A DNA stretch of 64,000 nt from Streptomyces sp. CB01635 (GTDB lineage: Bacteria > Actinomycetota > Actinomycetes > Streptomycetales > Streptomycetaceae). Under the pieces are notes generated by a model. That model saw nothing but the letters and a program-made list of their open reading frames with translations. It had not been told where the DNA came from and made no database searches. The position numbers were made by a program, and so were the translations under genes. Below are positions 16,846-25,249 of this stretch, in pieces (the stretch's first letter is position 1; each line of letters opens with the position of its first letter). The stretch covers positions 253,831 to 317,830 of the forward strand of contig NZ_NNBL01000004.1 of NCBI RefSeq assembly GCF_002803065.1. Direction: 5' to 3'.

Positions 16846-17675
16846 GCCACGCACTCGACCGCTTCTCCATCAACCAGATGACCCTCAAGCAGCTCGGCCT
16901 CGAAGAACTCGTCGCGGCCTGCGCCGAGTTGGACGTCCCGGGTGTCGGCCTGTGGCGCGAGCCCGTGCAGACGTACGGGGTCGAGGCCGCGGCGAAGCTC
17001 GTACGGGGCGCGGGGCTCGCCGTCACCACGCTGTGCCGGGGCGGCTTCCTCACCGCGATCGACCCGGACGCGCGCGGGCGGGCCCTCGACGACAACCGCG
17101 CGGCCGTCGACGAGGCGGCGGTGCTCGGCACGGACACCCTCGTCCTGGTCTCCGGCGGCCTCCCCGAAGGCAGCAGGGACCTGCACGGCGCGCGGGAGCG
17201 GATCGCCGACGCGCTCGCGGAGCTCGGCCCGTACGCCGCCGAGCGGGGCGTCCGGCTCGCGATCGAGCCGCTGCACCCGATGTACGCCTCCGACCGCTGC
17301 GTCGTGTCGACGCTGACGCAGGCGCTCGACCTGGCGGAGCGCTTCCCCGCCGGGCAGGTCGGCGTCTGCGTGGACACGTACCACATCTGGTGGGACGACC
17401 GAGCGCCCGCGCAGATCGCGCGCGCGGGGGCGGGCGGGCGGCTGCACGCCTTCCAACTGGCCGACTGGACGACGCCGTTGCCCGAGGGCGTGCTCAACGG
17501 GCGGGGCCAGATCGGCGACGGCGCGATCGACATGCGCGCGTGGCGCGGCCTGGTCGAGGCCGCCGGATACGCGGGGCCCATCGAGGTGGAGCTGTTCAAC
17601 GACGGGCTGTGGGCGCGCGACGGGCGCGAGGTCCTCGCGGAGACGGCGGACCGCTTCGTGCGGCACGCCGGCTGA
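16842..17675 (+). CDS. Sugar phosphate isomerase/epimerase family protein
   Basis: A 277-residue xylose-isomerase-like TIM barrel. Metal-site positions include Glu in RLAIEPLHPMY, Asp/His in VCVDTYHIWWDD, the AFQLADW strand and Glu in PIEVELFND. GTG 16842 overlaps the previous stop (GTGA). It is the last gene of the LacI-controlled operon and is followed by a convergent DUF937 gene 21 bases away. Together with its neighbours it should rearrange a keto-sugar or cyclitol. It is a different subfamily from the isomerases at 10.7 and 35.9 kb. Confidence 0.88.
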   Translation: MSHALDRFSINQMTLKQLGLEELVAACAELDVPGVGLWREPVQTYGVEAAAKLVRGAGLAVTTLCRGGFLTAIDPDARGRALDDNRAAVDEAAVLGTDTLVLVSGGLPEGSRDLHGARERIADALAELGPYAAERGVRLAIEPLHPMYASDRCVVSTLTQALDLAERFPAGQVGVCVDTYHIWWDDRAPAQIARAGAGGRLHAFQLADWTTPLPEGVLNGRGQIGDGAIDMRAWRGLVEAAGYAGPIEVELFNDGLWARDGREVLAETADRFVRHAG

Positions 17676-17696
17676 GTCTTCCGGGCGGGCGGCCTC

Positions 17697-18152
17697 CTAC
17701 AGGGGGCCGCGGCCCGCCTTCCTGCCCGCGGCCCGCTTGGTGAAGACCGCGAGCACCACCGGGACCAGGAGCTCGATGACCCGTGTCACCGTCGCGGGCG
17801 GCAGGCCCGTCTTCTTCGCGACGGCGGTCGCGACGGGCCGGCTCATCTTCGCCAGGATCCCGGCCATCAGACCGCCGCCGGCCAGCCCGCCGAAGGCGGC
17901 GACGCCCTGCAACGGCTGCTGCTCCTCGGTCTCGGCGAGCGCCTGCCGGACCTCCTCGGCCTGCTGGGGGTCGGCCGTGGCCTTCTCCCTGAGCCCTCCG
18001 GAGAGCTCGGAGACGGTGGTGCTCACGACGTCCTGCGCGCCCGCCGCGTCCGTACCGAGCAGCCCGGCGATCTCGCTCAGCCGGTCGTCGCCGAGCTCGT
18101 CGAGTACGTCCTTCTGCAGGGAGGGTCCGGCAGATCCGGTGTTTTCACTCAT
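17697..18152 (-). CDS. DUF937 domain protein
   Basis: A 151-residue protein of the DUF937 family. The N-terminal half is helical and Asp/Glu-rich (VLDELGDDRLSEIAGLLG); the middle has a Gly-rich low-polarity stretch (GVAAFGGLAGGGLMAGILAKM), and the basic C terminus follows a hydrophobic helix (VIELLVPVVLAVF). Function is unknown in the family; a small self-associating or membrane-peripheral protein is likely. ATG 18152 has only a weak ribosome site. Divergent from the candidate small RNA at 18248. Confidence 0.8.
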   Translation of the reverse strand: MSENTGSAGPSLQKDVLDELGDDRLSEIAGLLGTDAAGAQDVVSTTVSELSGGLREKATADPQQAEEVRQALAETEEQQPLQGVAAFGGLAGGGLMAGILAKMSRPVATAVAKKTGLPPATVTRVIELLVPVVLAVFTKRAAGRKAGRGPL

Positions 18153-18213
18153 GCCCGAAACGCTACGTCTGCCCCACTGTGTCGGCACCCCGAAAAGATT
18201 CCGGGCCGACCGT

Positions 18214-18242
18214 GCAACCCTTTCCGCGATTGGCGGGTCGTA
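18214..18242 (+). promoter_or_regulatory. ECF-sigma-type promoter
   Basis: GCAACC (18214-18219) and GTCGTA (18237-18242) are 17 bp apart, matching the AAC/CGT pattern of Streptomyces ECF promoters such as SigE targets. It points into a stretch with no protein gene but with a stem-loop and an intrinsic terminator. Confidence 0.5.
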
Positions 18243-18247
18243 TGTGG

Positions 18248-18344
18248 CATCAGGACTTCTGGAGGGGGATCCGGGGGGATCGCGGGGGTCCTGATGGGGA
18301 GGGGAAGCGTCAGGGGGCCCGGTCCGCCGACCGGGCCCCCTTTT
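18248..18344 (+). ncRNA. Candidate small RNA
   Basis: Starting about 6 bases past the promoter's -10, CATCAGGAC (18248-18256) pairs perfectly with GTCCTGATG (18288-18296) around a 31-base loop containing GGAGGGGG and further G-tracts. A 15-base spacer leads into an intrinsic terminator (18312-18341) followed by TTTT. Promoter, stem and terminator fit an RNA of about 95 nt. The only reading frame through it (from ATG 18243) has no ribosome site and runs through the terminator. The plus-strand gene upstream ended at 17675, so the terminator needs another client. Confidence 0.5.
18312..18344 (+). terminator. Strong intrinsic terminator
   Basis: AGGGGGCCCGGT pairs with ACCGGGCCCCCT around CCGCCG, then TTTT. 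It is a classical rho-independent terminator on the plus strand, 32 bases from the end of the convergent rbsD gene. Confidence 0.85.
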
Positions 18345-18375
18345 GCATGCCTGCAAGCAGGACCTGCTGACCTGC

Positions 18376-18765
18376 CTAGAAGAAGACCCCGCAGCGCAGC
18401 AGCACATTCGCGTACGGCCGCGCCTCTCCCGTACGGACGACGAGCCGCGCCCCCCGCGAGAGCTCCTTCAGCTCCTCGTGCGGGACGAAGGCGAGCGCGG
18501 GCAGCCGCTCCGCGAGCAGCCCCGCGGCGCCGGGGTTCGCGGCCCGGATCTCGGCAGCGGCCGTCCCGCCCTCCACGACCAGCTCGTCCAGGAGCCCGCC
18601 GAGGACCTCGGCGAACGACGGGACACCGGCCCGGAACGCCAGGTCCACGACCCGCGGCCCCGCCGGGATCGGCATGCCCGCGTCGCACACGAGCACGCCG
18701 TCGCCATGGCCCAGCTCGGCGAGCGCGCCGGCCAGGTGGCGGTTGAGTATTCCGGCCTTCCTCAC
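18376..18765 (-). CDS. rbsD: D-ribose pyranase
   Basis: A 129-residue RbsD protein, which converts beta-pyranose ribose to the furanose form so that ribokinase can use it. The N terminus VRKAGILNRHLAGALAELGHGD carries the conserved catalytic His (NRHL), and DAGMPIP is the family signature; RPYANVLLRCGV at the end holds the conserved Tyr/Asn pair. GTG 18765 overlaps the rbsK stop as GTGA, so it is the last gene of the ribose operon. Confidence 0.95.
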   Translation of the reverse strand: MRKAGILNRHLAGALAELGHGDGVLVCDAGMPIPAGPRVVDLAFRAGVPSFAEVLGGLLDELVVEGGTAAAEIRAANPGAAGLLAERLPALAFVPHEELKELSRGARLVVRTGEARPYANVLLRCGVFF

Positions 18766-19661
18766 AGCGCCGTGACCTCGGCGGTCGTCGGGTACGACGC
18801 CTGCGCGCCCTCCTTCGTGACCGCCGCCGCGCCGACGCGGGCCGCGAAGGCCGCCGCGTCCGCGAGGCTCTCGCCCGCGCCGAGCCGCCATGCCAGCGCC
18901 GCCGTGAAGGCGTCCCCCGCACCGGTCGTGTCCACGGCCGTCACCTTGACGGACGGCACACGGCGCGTCCCCGTGCCGTCGGCCACCAGCGCGCCCTCGG
19001 CGCCCAGCGTGATCACGACGGAGCGAGGTCCGAGGGCGAGCAGCGCCGGCGCCCAGTCCTCGGGCTCGCCGGTGACGTCCGCCCCGAGCACGACCCGCGC
19101 CTCGTGCTCGTTGACGATGAGCGGGTCGCAGGCCGCGAGGACCTCGGCGGGCAGGGGAGCGGGCGGGGACGGGTTGAGGACGAACCGGCTGCCCGGCGCC
19201 AGGGCCCGTACGACCTCCGCGACCGTGTCGAGCGGGATCTCCAGCTGCGCCGAGACGACCCGCGACGCCTGGAAGAGGCTGCCTGCGGCCTTGACGTCCT
19301 GTGGGGTGAGCCGGGCGTTGGCACCCGGTGACACCACGATGCTGTTGTCCCCGGACGGGTCCACCGTGATCAGGGCGACCCCGGTGGGCGCCCCGCCGAC
19401 GAGGACACCGACCGGGTCGACGCCAGCCGACTTCATCGAGTCGAGAAGCAGCCGCCCGTGCCCGTCGTCGCCGACCCGCGCGAGCAGTGCCGTACGGGCC
19501 CCGAGGCGCGCGGCGGCGACGGCCTGGTTGGCGCCCTTGCCGCCCGGGTGGACGACGAGGTCCGAGCCGAGGACGGTCTCCCCGGCGCCGGGGCGGCGCT
19601 CGACGACGGTCACCAGGTCGGCGTTGGCCGATCCCACCACCAACAGGTCGTAGTCGTGCAT
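18762..19661 (-). CDS. rbsK: Ribokinase
   Basis: A 299-residue PfkB-family kinase that phosphorylates D-ribose at O5. The N-terminal GSANADLVTVVERRPGAGE and PGGKGANQAVAAARLGA are the ribokinase substrate motifs, and the C-terminal DTTGAGDAFTAALAWRL holds the catalytic Asp and anion hole. ATG 19661 has GGAGAAAG 8 bases upstream and fits the usual length. In-frame ATG 19682 and a GTG at 19724, which overlaps the preceding stop, are alternatives that would add 7 or 21 residues. It sits between the fused transporter gene and rbsD. Confidence 0.95.
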   Translation of the reverse strand: MHDYDLLVVGSANADLVTVVERRPGAGETVLGSDLVVHPGGKGANQAVAAARLGARTALLARVGDDGHGRLLLDSMKSAGVDPVGVLVGGAPTGVALITVDPSGDNSIVVSPGANARLTPQDVKAAGSLFQASRVVSAQLEIPLDTVAEVVRALAPGSRFVLNPSPPAPLPAEVLAACDPLIVNEHEARVVLGADVTGEPEDWAPALLALGPRSVVITLGAEGALVADGTGTRRVPSVKVTAVDTTGAGDAFTAALAWRLGAGESLADAAAFAARVGAAAVTKEGAQASYPTTAEVTAL

Positions 19662-19720
19662 CGCTGTCACTTTCTCCGTCATCTCCGTGTTCTCGATGGG
19701 CGACGTGGAACGCGCGACGG

Positions 19721-21667
19721 TCACTTGAAGCTCGCGACGTTCTTCGAGGTGACGACCTTCACCGGCACCTTGACCATCTGCGCGACCTTCTTGTCCTTCG
19801 CCGCCCTGACCGCGTTCTGCACGGCGATCCGGCCGAGCTCCTTCGGCTGCTGCGCGACGGACGCGTACAGCGTGCCCGCCTCGACGGCCTTGAGGCCGTC
19901 CGGCGTGCCGTCGAAGCCGACGACGGCGACGGATTTGCCGGCCTTGGAGCCGAGCGCCTTGATCGCGCCGAGGGCCATCTCGTCGTTCTCGGCGAAGACG
20001 CCGTCGACGCCCGCGTTGGCCTGGAGCATGTTCGTCATGACGTCGAGGCCCTTGGTGCGGTCGAAGTCCGCGGGCTGCTTGGCGACGACCTTGATGCCGG
20101 GGTACGCCTTGATGCCCTCGGCGAAGCCCTGGCCGCGCTCCCGGCTGGCGGAGGTGCCGGCCGTGCCCTGGAGGATCGCGATCTTCCCGCTGCCGCCGAG
20201 CTTGTCGGCGAGGGTCTTCGCCGCCTGGCGGCCGCCCGCGACGTTGTCGGAGGCGACGAGCGTGGCTGTCTTCGCCTTGTTGACGCCGCGGTCGGCGGCG
20301 ACGACGGGGATGTCGGCCTTGTTGGCGCCGCGCACGGCGGGACCGACGGCGTCGGAGTCGACGGGGTTCACGATGACCGAGCTCATGCCCTCACTGGTGA
20401 AGTTCTGGAGCTGGTTGGCCTGCTGGGACGCGTCGTTCTGGGCGTCGGTGACCGTGAGCTTGACGCCCTCCTTCTTCGCCTCGGCCTGCGCGCCCGCCTT
20501 CATCTGCACGAAGAAGGGGTTGTTCAGCGTCGAGACGGACAGGCCGAGTTTGGTCGACTTGCCCGAAGAGCCGTTGTTCCAGAGGGAGATGCCGCCGATG
20601 ATCGCCGCGGCGACGACGGCCGCGATCACGTACTGGGCGGCCTGTTTGCCCTTGGAGCCGCCCGGCCCGGACGTGGCGCCGGCGGCCGTCGGGGTCGCGC
20701 CCGCCTTGCGGCGCACGGTGTCGAGGAGAACGGCGAGCGCGATGACGACGCCGATGACGACCTGCTGCCAGAACGCGGACACGGAAAGGAGGTTGAGGCC
20801 GTTCCTGAGCACGGCGAGGATCAGCGCGCCGATGAACGTGCCCGACGCCTTGCCGACGCCGCCGGACAGCGAGGCGCCGCCGATGACGACCGCGGCGATG
20901 GCGTCCAGCTCGTAACCCTGCGCGGCCTGCGGCTGCGCGGAGGTCAGACGCGAGGCGAGGACGATGCCCGCGACCGCGGCGAACAGGCCCGACAGGGCGT
21001 AGATGACGACCTTCTGCCGCTTGACGCGCAGACCCGACAGGCGCGCCGCTTCCTCGTTGCCGCCGATCGCGAACATGGACCGGCCGATGAACGTACGGCC
21101 CAGGATCAGCGCCGTGATCAGACCCATGACGATCATCACGAGCACCGGCACCGGCAGCCAGCCGCCCAGCGTGTCCCCGACCCGCGAGACGGACGACGGG
21201 AACGGGATCGGGCTGCCCTGCGAGATGACGAGAGACAGGCCACGCCCCACCGACAGCATCGCGAGCGTCGCGATGAACGGCGGGAGCTTGCCGTACGAGA
21301 CCAGGGCGCCGTTGACGAATCCGCAGGCGATACCGGTGACGACGGCGAGGATCACGGCGATCCACACCGGGACGCCCTCACTGGTCGCGGCCCACGCGAG
21401 GACCGTCGCCGACAGCGCCGCCACGGAGCCGACCGACAGGTCGATGCCCGCCGAGACGATGACGAAGGTGACGCCGAACGCGAGGATCGCGGTCACGGCG
21501 GCCTGCACGCCGACGTTGAGCAGGTTCTGTGTGGTCAGGAAGTCGCCGGACAGCAGCGACATCGCTATGACCAGGACGACCAGGGCGCTCAGCGCGCCGT
21601 TGTCGAGCAGGACGCGGCGCAGGCCACCCGCGCCGGCCGTGCTGCTCTTGAGCGTGTCAGTGGCCAC
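19721..21667 (-). CDS. Fused ribose ABC permease and binding protein
   Basis: A 648-residue fusion. The first ~330 residues are an RbsC-type permease with many helices (VTFVIVSAGIDLSVGSVAALS and GGNEEAARLSGLRVKR are family signatures). A Gly/Ser-rich linker and one extra helix (AAQYVIAAVVAAAIIGG) lead into an RbsB-type binding protein (LGLSVSTLNNPFFVQMKAG to the C terminus), which therefore stays tethered to the membrane. GTG 21667 is chosen because GGAGGG precedes it; ATG 21685 would add six residues. It overlaps the rbsA stop by 11 bases. A comparable bifunctional protein is annotated in S. coelicolor, so the fusion is ancient and not an assembly error. Confidence 0.93.
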   Translation of the reverse strand: MATDTLKSSTAGAGGLRRVLLDNGALSALVVLVIAMSLLSGDFLTTQNLLNVGVQAAVTAILAFGVTFVIVSAGIDLSVGSVAALSATVLAWAATSEGVPVWIAVILAVVTGIACGFVNGALVSYGKLPPFIATLAMLSVGRGLSLVISQGSPIPFPSSVSRVGDTLGGWLPVPVLVMIVMGLITALILGRTFIGRSMFAIGGNEEAARLSGLRVKRQKVVIYALSGLFAAVAGIVLASRLTSAQPQAAQGYELDAIAAVVIGGASLSGGVGKASGTFIGALILAVLRNGLNLLSVSAFWQQVVIGVVIALAVLLDTVRRKAGATPTAAGATSGPGGSKGKQAAQYVIAAVVAAAIIGGISLWNNGSSGKSTKLGLSVSTLNNPFFVQMKAGAQAEAKKEGVKLTVTDAQNDASQQANQLQNFTSEGMSSVIVNPVDSDAVGPAVRGANKADIPVVAADRGVNKAKTATLVASDNVAGGRQAAKTLADKLGGSGKIAILQGTAGTSASRERGQGFAEGIKAYPGIKVVAKQPADFDRTKGLDVMTNMLQANAGVDGVFAENDEMALGAIKALGSKAGKSVAVVGFDGTPDGLKAVEAGTLYASVAQQPKELGRIAVQNAVRAAKDKKVAQMVKVPVKVVTSKNVASFK

Positions 21668-23255
21668 GGGAGCCCTCCACTTCATTGTGTTCGGGGGTGG
21701 TTGCCGGGGATGCCGGGGATGCCGCGGTGCTGACGGCGAGCGCCATCACGGAGTCCTGGGTCGCCTCGCCGGCCGCGAGTTCGCCCGCGATCCGGCCCTG
21801 CGCCATGACGAGGACCCGGTCGCTCATCCCGAGGACCTCCGGCAGATCGCTGGAGATCATCAGGACGGCGTGCCCGGCCGCGGTGAGTTCGTTGACGAGC
21901 TGGTAGATCTCGACCTTCGCGCCGACGTCGATGCCGCGCGTCGGCTCGTCGAGGATGAGCACCTTGATGTCGGCGAGCAGCCACTTGCCGATGACGACCT
22001 TCTGCTGGTTGCCGCCGGACAGGGTGCGCACATGCTGGCCGAGCCCGGCCATGCGCACGCCGAGCTGCTCGGCCATGCGGGCGGCCGCGACGCGCTGCGA
22101 CTTGCGGTCCACGAGGCCCGCGCGGGTCGCCGAACGCAGGGTGACGAGGCCCAGGTTCTCCTCGACTGAGGCGTCCAGGAGGAGGCCCTGCCCCTTGCGG
22201 TCCTCGGGCACGAGCCCGACGCCGGCGGCCATCGCCGCGTTCACGTCGTGCCGCGGCAGCCGCGCGCCCGCGACCTCGACCGTGCCCTTGTCGTACGGGT
22301 CGGCGCCGAACACGGCACGGACGACCTCGGTACGGCCCGCGCCCACGAGGCCCGCGATGCCGACGACCTCGCCGGCCCGCACCTCGAAGTGCACGTCGTG
22401 GAAGACCCCGTCGCGGGTCAGTCCCTCGACCCGCAGCAACGGGGCGTCGGTGGCGTCGAGTCGGGGCCGCTCGCGCGGGTACTGCTGCTCGATGCTGCGG
22501 CCCACCATGAGCCGTACGAGCTCGGCCTCGGGGGTGGACGCGGGGACCTGGCCGACGCTCCTGCCGTCGCGGATGACCGTGACGCGGTCGCCGAGCGCGG
22601 CGATCTCCTCCAGGTGGTGGGTGATGAAGACGACGCCGACGCCGTCCTCGCGCAGCGCGCGCACGATCCCGAAGAGCTTGTCCACCTCCTCCGAGGTGAG
22701 CACGGCCGTCGGCTCGTCCATGATCAGGACGCGGGCGTCCAGGCTCAGAGCCTTCGCGATCTCGACCATCTGGAGCCGGGCGATGCCCAGTTCGCGCACC
22801 CGGGCGCGGGGCGACACCGTCAGGCCGACGCGCCGGAGCAGCTCCTCGGCGTCGGCTTCCATCTTCTTGCGGTCGATCAGCCCGAGGCGGCGCGGCTGGC
22901 GGCCCAGGAAGATGTTCTCGGCGACCGTCAGATCGGGGACGAGGTTGAACTCCTGGTAGATGGTGGCGATCCCGAGACGCTCGGCGTCCTGCGCCCCGTG
23001 GATACGGGCCTCCTGGCCGTCGACGACGATCCGGCCCGCGTCGGGCCGGTAGGCGCCGGAGAGCATCTTGATGAGGGTGCTCTTGCCCGCGCCGTTCTCG
23101 CCGAGCAGTACGTGCACCTCGCCGCGGCGCAGATCGAAGTCGACGCTGTCGAGCGCGACGACGCCGGGGAACGTCTTGCGTATCCCCTCGATGCGCAGCA
23201 GCTCGTCGGCCGGCTCGGCCGGCTCCTGGCCGGGCCGCTTTTCCGGGTTGCTCAC
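21657..23255 (-). CDS. rbsA: Ribose/sugar ABC transporter ATPase
   Basis: A 532-residue double ATPase of the carbohydrate-uptake class 2. The first domain has Walker A GENGAGKST and Walker B LIMDEPTA. The second has GLVGAGRTEV in place of a standard Walker A, as usual for RbsA-like proteins, signature LSGGNQQK and Walker B LILDEPTRGID. It powers the fused permease/binding protein encoded next. The GTG start at 23255 overlaps the LacI stop as GTGA. C-terminal residues are Ala/Ser/Pro-rich. Confidence 0.95.
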   Translation of the reverse strand: MSNPEKRPGQEPAEPADELLRIEGIRKTFPGVVALDSVDFDLRRGEVHVLLGENGAGKSTLIKMLSGAYRPDAGRIVVDGQEARIHGAQDAERLGIATIYQEFNLVPDLTVAENIFLGRQPRRLGLIDRKKMEADAEELLRRVGLTVSPRARVRELGIARLQMVEIAKALSLDARVLIMDEPTAVLTSEEVDKLFGIVRALREDGVGVVFITHHLEEIAALGDRVTVIRDGRSVGQVPASTPEAELVRLMVGRSIEQQYPRERPRLDATDAPLLRVEGLTRDGVFHDVHFEVRAGEVVGIAGLVGAGRTEVVRAVFGADPYDKGTVEVAGARLPRHDVNAAMAAGVGLVPEDRKGQGLLLDASVEENLGLVTLRSATRAGLVDRKSQRVAAARMAEQLGVRMAGLGQHVRTLSGGNQQKVVIGKWLLADIKVLILDEPTRGIDVGAKVEIYQLVNELTAAGHAVLMISSDLPEVLGMSDRVLVMAQGRIAGELAAGEATQDSVMALAVSTAASPASPATTPEHNEVEGSRGH

Positions 23256-24325
23256 GGGTTCCTCCTCGTTGAGGTCGTGGCGGTGGGGGTGTCTGCGGGA
23301 GCCGTGGGGGCCGGGGTCCGGGCCTCAGAGGTCCCCGCCTCGCCGCAGGACCGGCGGACGACCAGACGCGCCGGCAGCGTCACCGACTGCGGAGGCCTGC
23401 CCTCGATGCGGTCGATCAGGGCCCTTACGGCGGCCCGGCCGAGGTCCTTGGTCGGCTGGGCGATCGCCGTCACCGGCGGGTCGGTGTGCACGAACCAGGG
23501 GATGTCGTCGAAGGCCGCGAGCCCGATGTCGTGCGGCACGCGCAGCCCGGCGGCCCTGATGGCGTCGAGCGCGCCGAGCGCCATCAGGTTGTCGGCGGCG
23601 AACACGACCTCGGGCGGCTCGGACAGGGCGAGGAAGCGCTCCGTCGCGCGCCGGCCGCTGTCCGCCTGGAAGTCGCCCTGCCCGATGTAGGCGTCCGGCA
23701 GTGCGATCCCGAACGCTGCGAGCGCCTCGCGGAACGCCTCGACGCGCTCGCTGCCCGTCGTGGTGGCGGCGGGCCCCGCGATGATGGCGAGGCGGCGGTG
23801 GCCGAGGGCGTGCAGATGGGCCACCAGGTCGCGCACGGCGGTGCGTCCGTCGGACCGGACCACGGGCACGTCCACGCCCGGGATCCAGCGGTCGACGAAG
23901 ACCATCGGCGTACCGGACCGAGCGGCCTCCAGCATCAGCGGCGAGCCGCCGTCGGTGGGGGAGACGAGGAGGCCGTCGATGCGCCGGTCGACGAGCGTGC
24001 GTACGTGGTGGTCCTGTATGTCGGGCTGCTCGTCCGCGTTCCCGATGATGACGCTGTAGCCCAGCGAGCGGGCCTCCTCCTCCACGGAGCGGGCCAGCTC
24101 GGTGAAGTACGGGTTGAGTACGTCACTGATGACCAGGCCGAGCGTGCGGGTCTGGGCGGTCCGCAGGGAGCGGGCCACGGCGTTCGGGCGGTAGCCGAGC
24201 GACTCGACGGCGCCGAGCACGCGTGCGCGGGCGTCCGGGCTCACGGACGGGTGGCTGTTCAGCACCCGCGAGACCGTGGCGACGGAGACACCTGCCGCCG
24301 CGGCGACGTCCTTGATGCTCGCCAT
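23252..24325 (-). CDS. LacI-family regulator of the ribose operon
   Basis: A 357-residue LacI repressor and first gene of the operon. Residues 1 to about 55 are the DNA-binding head (ASIKDVAAAAGVSVATVSRVLNS), followed by the sugar-sensing core (TLGLVISDVLNPYFTELARS, GLAAFDDIPWF). ATG 24325 has GGAGGTGG 7 bases upstream. Two identical palindromic operators lie about 100 bases upstream, so it should repress its own operon and be released by ribose or a derivative. The C-terminal tail is Thr/Pro/Ala-rich and of no clear role. Confidence 0.94.
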   Translation of the reverse strand: MASIKDVAAAAGVSVATVSRVLNSHPSVSPDARARVLGAVESLGYRPNAVARSLRTAQTRTLGLVISDVLNPYFTELARSVEEEARSLGYSVIIGNADEQPDIQDHHVRTLVDRRIDGLLVSPTDGGSPLMLEAARSGTPMVFVDRWIPGVDVPVVRSDGRTAVRDLVAHLHALGHRRLAIIAGPAATTTGSERVEAFREALAAFGIALPDAYIGQGDFQADSGRRATERFLALSEPPEVVFAADNLMALGALDAIRAAGLRVPHDIGLAAFDDIPWFVHTDPPVTAIAQPTKDLGRAAVRALIDRIEGRPPQSVTLPARLVVRRSCGEAGTSEARTPAPTAPADTPTATTSTRRNP

Positions 24326-24426
24326 CGCGGGACCACCTCCTTGTGGCTGCACGGACCGGAACGGGTTCCGGAACCTGGTGCGCAACGGGGTCGGCATCTG
24401 GTCCGAGACGTGGTCCGACACCGTCA

Positions 24427-24465
24427 TGGAATCGATTACACGGAGGATTGGAATCGATTACACGG
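24427..24465. promoter_or_regulatory. Tandem LacI operators for the ribose operon
   Basis: TGGAATCGATTACACGG occurs twice (24427-24443 and 24449-24465). Each contains the palindrome AATCGATT with a central CG. Centres are 22 bp apart, two helical turns, so two repressor dimers could bind side by side. They precede the LacI-rbs operon. Confidence 0.8.
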
Positions 24466-24609
24466 GCTCTTGGCAACCCCCGTTCCGCTTGTCGAGACCG
24501 GATCGTGATGTGCGCCGCCGTCGCGGCCGCTGCCGGACGGGCGTGTCAGTGGCGCGTGAGACGCTGGCGGAAGCCGGTCACGCAACCCGCACGGAAGGGG
24601 CACACGCCC

Positions 24610-25194
24610 GTGAACCACGCACAGCTCACCGCGCTCGGCCGGGCCCTGCGCCTCCTCGGCGAGCACGGCGAGGGCCTCAGCACCGACACGCCCGACAGCA
24701 AGCTGCACGAGATGCGCGCGGACGTGAAGCGCGCGCTGGACCTCGTCGAGGACTCCGTCACGGGTGACGCGCCCACCACCCGCTGCCCGGAGCACCCGAC
24801 GGGCCCGGTCGACGAGAACGCGCAGGACCTGTGCCTCCTCTGCGAGACCCGCCGCCGCGTCGCCCGCCGCTCCGAGATCAACGGCGCGTACCCCGCCAGA
24901 CCCCGGCAGGGCGAGGCCGCGGACGCCCCGTCGATGTCGCGGTACGGCATCCGGGAGGACCGCCCGCAGCCCCAGCAGCGCTGGCTCCCCGAGAAGTGGA
25001 ACGGCCAGGTGTGGCAGCTGTGCGGCACCCCGCGGCACGACCGCAGGGAGGCCGAGCACTTTCTCGCGGCCCAGCGCAGGGAGCCCCGCGCGGCCTCGGC
25101 GTACCGCCTGGTCCACGCCTTCACGGACTACGAGGTGGTGCGGGTCTGGGGCACGCCCATCAAGGTGGACATCGAACCCATGGGCGGCCTGTAG
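24610..25194 (+). CDS. Unknown protein with Cys pairs
   Basis: A 194-residue protein I do not recognise. The N-terminal ~55 residues look helical (ALGRALRLLGEHGEGL, MRADVKRALDLVEDS). A middle part has CPEHP and, 15 residues on, CLLC, which could form a zinc site. The C-terminal part is rich in Trp, Arg and aromatic residues (RWLPEKWNGQVWQLCGTPRHDR) and ends in a short beta-like segment (VRVWGTPIKVDIEPM). GTG 24610 has GGAAGGGG 10 bases upstream. It lies 55 bases before the helicase gene on the same strand and may be cotranscribed with it. Confidence 0.7.
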   Translation: MNHAQLTALGRALRLLGEHGEGLSTDTPDSKLHEMRADVKRALDLVEDSVTGDAPTTRCPEHPTGPVDENAQDLCLLCETRRRVARRSEINGAYPARPRQGEAADAPSMSRYGIREDRPQPQQRWLPEKWNGQVWQLCGTPRHDRREAEHFLAAQRREPRAASAYRLVHAFTDYEVVRVWGTPIKVDIEPMGGL

Positions 25195-25249
25195 CCCGTA
25201 ATCGGGGCACCGCTCCCCGGGTGTCCGACCCCACCGGTACGGTCGCCTC

